Below, piece by piece: positions 56,540 to 64,000 of a stretch of 64,000 bases of DNA (positions within the stretch are counted from its first letter, which is position 1; the number at the start of each line of letters is the position of its first letter). The position numbers were made by a program, and so were the translations under genes. The notes under the pieces are model-generated. The model did no database searches. It saw only the letters and a program-made list of their open reading frames with translations, and was not told the origin of the DNA. The DNA comes from Yarrowia lipolytica. Taxonomy: Eukaryota; Ascomycota; Dipodascomycetes; Dipodascales. The stretch spans positions 1,674,001 to 1,738,000 of the forward strand of contig NC_090770.1 in assembly GCF_001761485.1 (NCBI RefSeq), read 5' to 3'.

Positions 56540-58258
56540 ACGAGTAGAAGATGGAAGACAGATCTTGTCAGCTTTCTGAGCCTCCCTGTAGAGAGGAAAG
56601 TTCAGGAGCTCACGGGATGAATACTCAAACCTGGAGGTGATATCGCCCTGCGAGTTGGTAACACCCAGAGACTGTAGCTGGCCGAGATTTCTCGTAAATC
56701 TGCTGGACACGAGCCTCAGCATCCATGTCTCGAAGGACGAGACTCGCATGCGACACTGTACGACCTGGAAATGGCATCAGCCATCAGGCTGGGCTCACTT
56801 GGGATGTACTTCACCACAAGGTCGTAATCCAGGAGTGCCAGTGCCCGCATGGAATCAATGCCTACACAATAGCTAAGGCTTCAGTCTCAGTAACGCCATA
56901 GTTACGCTCCGCTTCAGTAAGACCACGGCCCGCAAACTGAATCAACCGGAGTTTATCACCTGGTGGATATGGGTGAGGGCAGTGCCAATGCCATCGTAGG
57001 AGGGGCGTCTCCAGTTCTGGATTAAAAGCGGTCAGGATCTGGGCGGCGGATATCAAAGCTTTCAGCTTTTGAAAGTCCTCACACGCGCCTTGGACCACAC
57101 GAAGGGGGTATGCTTCTTAAGGAGCTCATTCATGAGCCGAATAACAGCGGAAAAGATGGGCACGTGAGCTCTACCCATGAAGTAACGGGTATCTCTAACA
57201 TCCTTGGGAGTAGGGAAACGAAACACAGCCTTAGTATGAGAGGGGTCCACTTGGAGACCCTCAGGGGTCTTGAGAGACAAGGATTTTCGTTTCCTCATGA
57301 GCAATTGAGATTTTGGACTTTTTAGTCTGAAGGCCATACTTATCCATTCGAGCAAAAACACCGTCAAGGTGTTCCAAATGCTGCTCCCAAGTGTCAGAGT
57401 ACATACTGATGTCATCCAAATAAACGAGTAGTCGTCAGTGAATTCATCAAATTCCGAGTCCATGTTCATCTGAAGTCTGCAGGGGCTTGCGAAATGCTCA
57501 TAGGCATACACTTCCTACCAAACTGCGGTCGCATGACCGTAAGTTATTGGACAGCTTTAAAGGGAGGGGTCTAGTAATAGCCGGAGGCCAGAGTCCTTCT
57601 TCTTGTTCTTGTTCTTGTTCCTGTTTCCACGATAATCGCCGCTGCCGTAGTGCGAGTAGCAGAGAGGGCGAGCCAGCCATCCTCGGGATAGCTGTTGCCA
57701 GCCACACGGGTAGCTTCTTGTCGATCCGGAATCGTGAGGCAGAAAAGGGGCCCCACTTTTTAACGACCGCGCTCTGAAGGGCAGTGCGGGAACGTCTGCA
57801 CTACAGTCGAGAAGGTCCTGAGAGAGGAGGGTTAGAGCCGAAGCGGGAGCCCAGGTCCCGAAGAAGTCCAAGACCTCGGAAGGACAATGTCGCATACCCT
57901 GCTTCGTCTTGGCAAGTGACAGAACAGACTGCCGGAGAGCCGCCCAGGAGTTAACCTGAAGTTGTCGGACGGGCATCTGAGGGAGCTGTGGCATCAACTT
58001 GGAAAGAGTGGGCAAAGACGTATTTTAAAGAGTGTCTCTGTCTAGGCACTTTGAGCCTTTAATAGTGCCTCTATCTCGGCAATTTGGGCCATAGTAACAA
58101 ACCCCTGGCGGGGGGTTGGTGGTCGAGCGTCGTCCGCATGTGGAGCAGGTGGTTTGTCGGCCTTCGGAGTCAGTCTTGTCCGGACGGTGTGCAGCACGCT
58201 CATCACGCTCCGCGGCTTGCTGAGCGAGCTCGTTACGTCGAGCGTTCGGATCGTCCAT
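56540..58258 (-). mobile_element. Ty3/gypsy LTR-retrotransposon remnant (fossil)
   Basis: Minus-strand pieces at about 56862-57511 match the second half of a Ty3/gypsy reverse transcriptase and the following RNase H part (for example LLKKHTPFVWSK and GLTEAERNYGVTETEALAIV). More distal pieces up to about 58258 have a Cys-containing, charged segment that could be from gag, but this is weak. The element is broken in several places (about five or more breaks) and both ends are unclear; I saw no LTR pair, integrase or protease. The decay suggests an old insertion. It lies next to a tRNA remnant, a common neighbourhood for such elements. Confidence 0.7.
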
Positions 58259-58654
58259 CAGTTCGAATCGTGGAATATCACTATCTAAGCTGTCGAAGCC
58301 CAGATCACGCGAATGAAGAAAAGACGTGTATTTGTATCTAGCGGAGAGTTGGAACGCTTACTAAGAGCTCCACAATTTTCACTTTTCAAACTTAAATTTA
58401 GGTTCAATTAAGCACTCGTATCGACGCGTAAATGACATCGATAATTTCAAAATAACCCTTCTTCATACACAAACCCGGCCGAAAAACGACTGAGACAATG
58501 GAAATGTCGTCGCAGGTGTTCCGTGACGCAACTTTAGGCGACGATAGAGGCGAAGCTTCGAAGAAGGCTATTTCGAACGTATACCAGAGCAGCCGGGAGG
58601 AGCATTTCACAGGCGCGACGCGCAGGAACGCGACGCAGACGACACACCCGCGAA

Positions 58655-58720
58655 GGAAACGAACGGCGACGAAGAGGAAACGAACGGCGACGAAGAGGAA
58701 ACGAACGGCGACGAAGAGGA
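58655..58720 (+). repeat. 21-bp repeat coding an acidic stretch
   Basis: Three copies of a 21-bp unit containing GGAAACGAACGGCGACGAAG. One frame reads TNGDEEE three times and runs on to YYDSLDDVIDLTGAV before a stop at about 58800, just where the main transposase frame opens. Confidence 0.75.
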
Positions 58721-58813
58721 AGGACATGGGCAATATTACGACAGCCTGGACGACGTGATCGACCTGACTGGGGCGGTGTTGGACCCCACTGGGATGCTGG
58801 ATGACGAAAGTTG

Positions 58814-60340
58814 ATGGATATCGTACGCGACTGCGCCGGAGACGTTTTCGAGGGCATCGAAAATATCGAGGAGGTCATTGATAAGCTGGAGCATTTCTAC
58901 ACACGATATCTGGAGCTGACACTTGCAAAGTCCAGCAAAACAACAGGTCGAACTCGCACTTACCCGCACCGTCGAGGAAAGATGTTGGATGCTCACAGGG
59001 CCTTGCTTGCCGCCAAAGTCGAAGAGCTCTACGCCACCAACGGGAAACGGTGCAACAGCAACTGGACAGATATTATGGCTTACGCCGAGTCTTTAATGTG
59101 CCTCAAAGACGATGACATCGTGGGAGTGAGGCAGTACTTGCAAGACACCACCAGGAAGTTCACCCGTCAAGAGAAGCTCAACTCTGATCCAAATACCGGC
59201 ATTGGTAATGCACCCAGGGCCAATGGTGGCCGTTCCAAGTACCTCCATCTCGAAATCGCACTCTTCAGAGTGGCGAAGCTGCTGCACCCGGACCTCCTGC
59301 TGAACATGCGCCAGGCTGAAGCCATTGTCCGGGCCTGTATCCAAAGGCTGGGCGGAAGCGCCTATCAGGGGGTCGTTGACCTCGTTGACATCCCCTCTTC
59401 CAAGTGGATCGCCACCCTATTCAGGTACGCAGGGTACCGGTGGCGACAGCAGGCTGCAGAGCGTGATCATGTTGACGTGAGGGCTGCTCTGAGAGGCACC
59501 ATTGCCTTGTGGCCAATAATCAAGAATGTTCCGCTCAACCGTATCTTCAATGCCGACCAGACGAACTGCGAGTTGACGGGATCTTTCAACATCAAATGTC
59601 TCACGAAGAAGGGGAGCGTCAGCAAGGACAGCGGGAGAGGCGGAGACTCTTTCACGCAATTTTCTGTTGCAAACATGGACGGCACCAAGAAATCAGACTT
59701 TTTCCTGTATGTCAGAGACCTTATGGGTGAAGCCCTTCCAGACTTTCAGCTTCATCTCAACGAGGTCATCTCTCCAGCTCAATCCAAGAAGTTCGAGGAG
59801 GAAGCCAAGGCAAAGTATGCGTACTTTGGAGATGAAATCAAGACCCTGCGCGCAGCTCTGAATGAGGCGGTAAAGGAAGTTAATGCCACCGAAAAAGTTG
59901 TGACAGCTCGTGCCAATGAGCTGAAAGCCGTGGAGAATGTGATCGGGAAAGAGGCGGCAGTGAAGAACAGGGAGGAAAAGGCAAGGGAGAACGCGGAGAA
60001 GAAGGCGCAATCAAAGAAGAAGGCGGCGGAGAGGGCGGCGAGACTTTTGGAAGAAAAGAAGGCCAAAGCTGCGGCCCGGGAAGTGAAACGATTGGCTCAA
60101 ATCAACAAGAAGAGAGAAGAGGCTGAGGCGCGACTCAGGAAAAAGGGAAAGACGATGGTTCGGGAAGAAGTTGCTACGAGTGGCCAAGGTATCGATTCTG
60201 CCACTTGTTCTCTCTCTGACGTTCAGCCAGTCGCAATTTGTTCTCTATCTGAGAACGTTCTGCCAGCCGCCTCCACTTGTTCTTCATCTGATGTTCAGCC
60301 AGCCGTCCCTCAGCAGCCCCTCAGCCAGCCCCTCAGCTAG
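58814..60340 (+). pseudogene. Transposase, N-terminal part: DNA-binding domain, first DDE motif, coiled coil
   Basis: 508 residues from the ATG at 58814. Residues 1-210 hold the region equivalent to the CENP-B/Tc5 helix-turn-helix (ending in SSKWIATLFRYAGYRWRQQA). The first catalytic motif RIFNADQTNCE is at about 250. The strand SVANMDGTKKSDFFLY at about 285-300 is where the DDE fold is interrupted. After it come about 120 residues of Lys/Glu/Ala-rich coiled coil and a Ser/Pro/Gln end. The sequence would be colinear with Tigger/pogo transposases up to SDFFLY and then again from ARNYFSTASKTVP at 60765. A stop codon ends this frame in a CCCCTCAGC-type simple repeat. Confidence 0.75.
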
Positions 60341-60755
60341 CCCCTCAGCCCCTCGCCCCCGTTGGAGGTGTTGCTGAGCCAGAAGACCCCAGAAAAACAG
60401 AGGCCCTGTTGAATCTTCTCGAAGCCCAAGACTCCCACAATGAGAGGATCGCGCACGTGGCCAAGCTTGAGGAAGACATCCTTGAACTCAACCTGAGATG
60501 GCAGAGACTGGAGATTGAGCATATTGCTGAGCTCACCTTGGCGATGGTCCAGAAACTCCCAGATACCAATGACGAGTCCTCCCCTGGCGCAGATGGGACC
60601 GAGACCTTCTACGATACGTGGCTGGAGCTTCCCCAGATCCAGACTCCTCATAAAGATCTGGCCGAGTTGCGAAAACTCGACATTGAGTGGAAAAAGATCC
60701 CTGCAAGGACCAGGAGAAGCGTGACGCTCTCGCGGCTGAGATGGAACCGCTGTTC
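60340..60755 (+). pseudogene. Transposon insert, second coiled-coil piece
   Basis: Continues in another frame directly after the CCCCTCAGC-type repeat: PRKTEALLNLLEAQDSHNER, then a helix-rich LEEDILELNLRWQRLEIEH. Slippage in the repeat is the likely cause of the frame change. A second change near 60690 would lead to DQEKRDALAAEMEPLF and a stop just before the DDE part resumes. Confidence 0.55.
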
Positions 60756-60758
60756 TAG

Positions 60759-61760
60759 AGTGTGGCGAGAAATTACTTTTCAACTGCGTCTAAAACTGTC
60801 CCCGCGCATCTCCTCAATGTCCATGTTATCCGACAGGAACACGGTTACATGGACACGATCCTGATGGTGATGTGGCTCGCGAACTTTGCAAACGCAAATC
60901 CTGGGACACCGTCAGATCCAGTCGTTCTCATTCTGGACAACGTCGGCTTCCATCGACGGGCCTACCGCATTGTCAAGGACTGGCCCGAGTTGGCCCATGT
61001 GAAATTCCTCTTCCTGCCGCCCAATTCGGCCTCCTTTACCCAACCGATGAACCTGGGTATCATTGCAGCCATGAAGCAGAGCTGGAAGAAGTTCGACAAG
61101 ATCTTTCATGGCAGCATTAGTGGCGTGGATGGGGATAACCCCCTGGTGACATTCCTGCATAGACTGAATTGGTTGGCAAGATCTTGGAAAGAGATTCCTG
61201 CTTCGGCTATCAAGAAGTGTGCAATGCACAGCCCTCTCTTCTTTTGTCACGCTCAGCAAAATCGTCTTTTGCCTGCGTACGTGAAGCGCAATATGGAGAT
61301 TGAGGCTCTGGTTCCTTATGAAGATAGATCTCCTCGTGTTGAAGGGCCGGTGATCGGACTAAATGAGGCAGGGGTGCCCACGAAGCGGGCAGCTTTGGCC
61401 CAGATCGCTTCAATCCCATTTGAGGTTCTGTTTCCCCCAGGAAAGGCGGTCTTCGATGCTGAAATTGAGACACTCAAGGGCAACCGAGTGGAGCCTGAAC
61501 GTCTCCGAAATCTGCTTTCCCAGAGGCAGAGGCGTGAGCGTCTTCGAGAGAGACAGAAGACGACTGCCGAGCTGGTCCCGCACGATATGCAAGCCACAGA
61601 TGAGATTGCTGTGTATGTCGATGACTCGCCCGATACTCCCGTCAATGATGTCCAGGTTGTGGACCAGCGAGCGCGGCGCCGTGGCGACGAGAACGTTGGC
61701 CCTCCTATCAAGTTTGTGGCGTATGAAATGGGTGGCTCGCCGAGAAGAAGATGTGACTAG
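60759..61760 (+). pseudogene. Transposase, C-terminal part: second and third DDE motifs
   Basis: Starts ARNYFSTASKTVPAHLL and contains the pogo/Tigger blocks GYMDTILMVMWLANFAN, VLILDNVGFHRR (second catalytic Asp) and LPPNSASFTQPMNLGIIAAM. The third catalytic position in pogo/Tigger proteins is the Asp of QPMDQG; here it is Asn (codon 61050-61052), with 37 residues between it and the second Asp. The change should remove cleavage activity. The frame has no ATG at its start, so it depends on splicing or on an upstream frame. Confidence 0.8.
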
Positions 61761-61807
61761 ACTTTGGCCGAGCTTCCGACCGATAATGTCTGGTATGCCA
61801 CTGGTGG

Positions 61808-62362
61808 ATGATGAAATCAGGATACGACAGTCATCGGAACCGAGCGCTATGCTATCGACGACATCGGTCGTACCGGGACTTGTGGCCGCCATATTGACAA
61901 TCCCCTGGCAGTCGATGATGCTACGGTGTCGACGGTGGATAGCAACGTCGACCTCGCTGAACCCGATTCGATGATTACTGACTTGACTGAGACTCCCCTA
62001 GTCGATACCAATGGCTCGCAAGGGAAACGAGCTCTCGATGACATCTTCGAAGGAGTCCTCAATGTCAACACCATTACCCCAGCCAAGCAGACTGCAACCT
62101 TGTCTTCTGGGGGTAATTCTGAGGGTAATGACGCTTCCCCTCACCCATGGCTGTCCGCCCCGATGACGAGTCACAGACCAGCCAGGTGTCGTTGTCGACG
62201 CTGATGATGATAACACTGACAATGTTGACGCTGACGACGCTGACAATGTCGACGCTGACGACTCTGAAAATGTCGACACTGACGATGGTGTCTTGTCAAG
62301 GTTTTTCGCAGGCGTATGCGCACCTTCAAGAAGACATCACACCACGGCATCAAACGCCGTAA
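61808..62362 (+). pseudogene. Acidic C-terminal tail of the transposase region
   Basis: After two stops (61758, about 61806) the same frame continues with IDDIGRTGT, then STVDSNVDLAEPDSMITD and a Ser/Thr/Asp-rich stretch. Another frame carries DADDADNVDADDSENVD repeats (about 62200-62290). Both look like the tail of the transposase rather than a new gene. Confidence 0.5.
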
Positions 62363-62370
62363 CATCGACC

Positions 62371-63852
62371 TGAATTGCGATATACGGTTCGCCACTTTTC
62401 CTTAGTATTAATTTGAGAGAATGAGTCCATTCTAGTCGACTTGCGCGCTAAAAACACCGAATGGGAGGCTGATGGTGCGTGATGTGTAATCATAGGCATA
62501 TTCGGTAAATATCTCGCCTCTTTGTAGACGTGTGAGGGCATATATGGTATTGATTTGTAGCAGTAGTTCGTCGCTATCTTACAGTACACTGTACTTTTGT
62601 TTTAGTACTATTATTCTGCACGTCATGATCAGATGGCGTGTGCAATTGTTCTTGTAGGTATACGAGTATGTACATACTGTACGACTGGGTAAGTCTTCTG
62701 GTAACTTTTCGGGTAGTTTTACCCATATAATCAAACAGTAGAGACCCTATATGGATGTCAATAGCCATTAATGCAACTTTTCGTGTTTCCATCTTTCCCA
62801 AAGCGTTCCTTCATATCTGATCTACAAGTACATCGTGATAACGCAGTTTTGATCATACAATGGAAGAACTGCTAAAGGGAGAGGAAAGGTCTTGGATCAG
62901 GATGTGGCCGGGGTATCTAAGAGATATTCAAACAAGTGTTTGACACGAACAAGAACCTGTGCTATATACTGTCTCTGTTGCAGAGACTCAGTCAACTGTT
63001 TATAGATTTTGATTGGGGAAGGTATGGTACTGTACTGTACAAGTAATTTGGGTACTTGGCTTCATTCTGCAACAGTTCAAAAATGAAATCTGCTGACTTT
63101 TATTATGGTAAGATCCTCTCCAGTCCCCTCATTCTCCTTCAGTCTCCTACAACTCCTTGATCATGTCTCGAATCATACTTCAGCCGATATCAGGACCAAA
63201 GAGAAGAGATTATGGAGAAAAGCGAGTCAGTAGATGAGTCACGTGATAATTATGGGGTTTAATACTTGTGTTTGAATAGGAAGAAGTTCTAGGGAAAGCG
63301 GTTTATGTTGAGGGAATGGGTTAGTTGAATATAGTTGAAAGGATATATTGTTTAGTTGGAACATTAGTTGACAATGAGATAACATGATAGATGGGTTCAA
63401 ACTCGGTGAATATGGACCTGATTTTGACGGGACAGAATTGAAGCTGCTTAACAAGTTAATATATCATTTTTTCTTTTATTTTTTGGTTTACCGGTTCGTC
63501 TCAATGGTTATCATACCGAAATCTACCGGCTCAGTAATCGACACCTAGAAGATGCGTTCTAAAAGCTCGTATCGGTGACCTTCGTGCCAACATAGTCGGT
63601 TTGAAGTTCATATTTGACTGCCATATCAACTTGGTGTCCCCTTTCTGAAGCATTCTGATCCCAATGGATGCTTGGAGCTGCTCTTGAGACTCGGACATCT
63701 GGTTGGATCTCGTGTCCCTGCCTGTCACAGTCCATGTCTACGGACAATCGACTACAGTAAAGTACCGACACCCGATTTCGCAATGTTGCCTCGATTGAGT
63801 ACACAATAGGAGGTCGTATATCAGCAGTATATTCATCTCGTACAACCTCGGT
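62371..63852. other. Intergenic between the transposon and the rhodanese gene
   Basis: No gene seen. GTAC words cluster at about 63028-63043. A D-arm-like string near 63500 does not extend to a tRNA. Confidence 0.5.
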
Positions 63853-64000
63853 TCAACTAAAACCACTAGGGTCAAACTCAACCATCAGATCAGTGTACTG
63901 CTTACCACCGTCAACCCAGCCCTTGATGCCTCCCTCAAGCACATAGACTTCAATATCCTTCTCATTGTGGGCCACCAAACTGTCATAGAACCAACCGGCA
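63853..64000 (-). CDS. Rhodanese-domain protein, C-terminal end only (cut by the window)
   Basis: 48 codons plus stop remain: GWFYDSLVAHNEKDIEVYVL, then EGGIKGWVDGGKQYTDLM and a short end. EVYVLEGGIKGWV and the following LM-E-F pattern match the last strand and helix of rhodanese/Acr2-Cdc25-like domains. The active-site Cys loop lies outside the window, so a sulfurtransferase, an arsenate reductase (Arr2-like) or an inactive rhodanese are all possible. A GTAAGC within the frame could be a donor, but read-through gives a normal family end, so no splice was assumed. Confidence 0.65.
   Translation of the reverse strand, partial: AGWFYDSLVAHNEKDIEVYVLEGGIKGWVDGGKQYTDLMVEFDPSGFS

Larger units (their letters stand above)
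58480..62370 (+). mobile_element. pogo/Fot1-type DNA transposon (Tc1-mariner superfamily), decayed
   Basis: A transposase-coding region of nearly 4 kb in several frames. Order: an acidic start with a 21-bp repeat, a CENP-B/Tc5-like DNA-binding region with the first catalytic Asp (NADQT), a coiled-coil segment, the rest of the DDE domain (LILDN, then QPMNLG), and an Asp-rich tail. Y. lipolytica is known to carry Fot1-like elements (Fotyl), and this may be one. I could not find terminal inverted repeats or a TA duplication, so the limits are approximate. Confidence 0.75.

Noticed and set aside
58260-62600. Terminal inverted repeats for the pogo/Fot1 element
   Set aside because: Several candidate pairs were compared by eye, and none reached a convincing match with TA at the ends.

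Overview
The window is nuclear DNA of a hemiascomycete yeast and looks like Yarrowia lipolytica. Spliced genes use a GTGAGT or GTAAGT donor and a CTAAC branch point only 1-5 bases before the acceptor AG, as in that species. Intergenic regions are long, three tRNA genes carry introns (including an intron-bearing tRNA-Arg with anticodon UCG), and a DASH subunit is present. The invariant Leu of the aspartyl-protease motif DLWV is written CTG, so CTG is read as Leu and this is not a CUG-Ser clade yeast. The species name is an inference from these traits.

Layout, left to right. LSM1 (-), the retromer sorting nexin VPS5 (-) and a yapsin-like GPI aspartyl protease (+) fill the first 6 kb. A 9-kb stretch without a convincing gene follows, up to an AZF1-type C2H2 zinc-finger factor at 15.15-16.55 kb (+). 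After another 7.3 kb without genes come a FLX1-type mitochondrial carrier (-) and the three-exon TOM7 gene (-), whose exons are too short to appear as open frames. Next is a tRNA cluster: tRNA-Arg(UCG), a decayed tRNA-Val and tRNA-Leu(AAG), with short repeats and a perfect hairpin. Then come a 1428-residue protein with 16 tandem repeats (-), a small secreted protein (-), DAD2 (-), tRNA-Gly(UCC) (+) and the clathrin heavy chain CHC1 (-). A siderophore-type MFS transporter (-) and a YOR1-type ABCC transporter (-) follow. From 56.5 to 62.4 kb lies a transposon graveyard: a decayed Ty3/gypsy remnant (-) next to a tRNA 3' half, then a pogo/Fot1-type DNA transposon (+). The right edge cuts a rhodanese-domain gene (-).

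Functional themes. Vps5 and clathrin both act in Golgi/endosome traffic, and Flx1 and Tom7 are mitochondrial membrane proteins, but they are not adjacent as a unit and there are no operons. Five genes (LSM1, TOM7, the repeat protein, CHC1, the ABC transporter) were given introns here. In each case both splice sites fit the yeast's rules and the reading frame continues across the junction; for LSM1, TOM7, CHC1 and the ABC transporter the joined protein also matches its family.

The points most worth follow-up are: a 1.05-kb intron-like, coiled-coil-coding insert that splits the DDE domain of the DNA transposase; the 16-repeat disordered protein of unknown function; a perfect iron-repressor GATA site upstream of the siderophore transporter; and the decayed tRNA-Val with related repeats in front of tRNA genes. 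I did not find a CRISPR array, an rRNA gene, or a clearly new multi-gene system.
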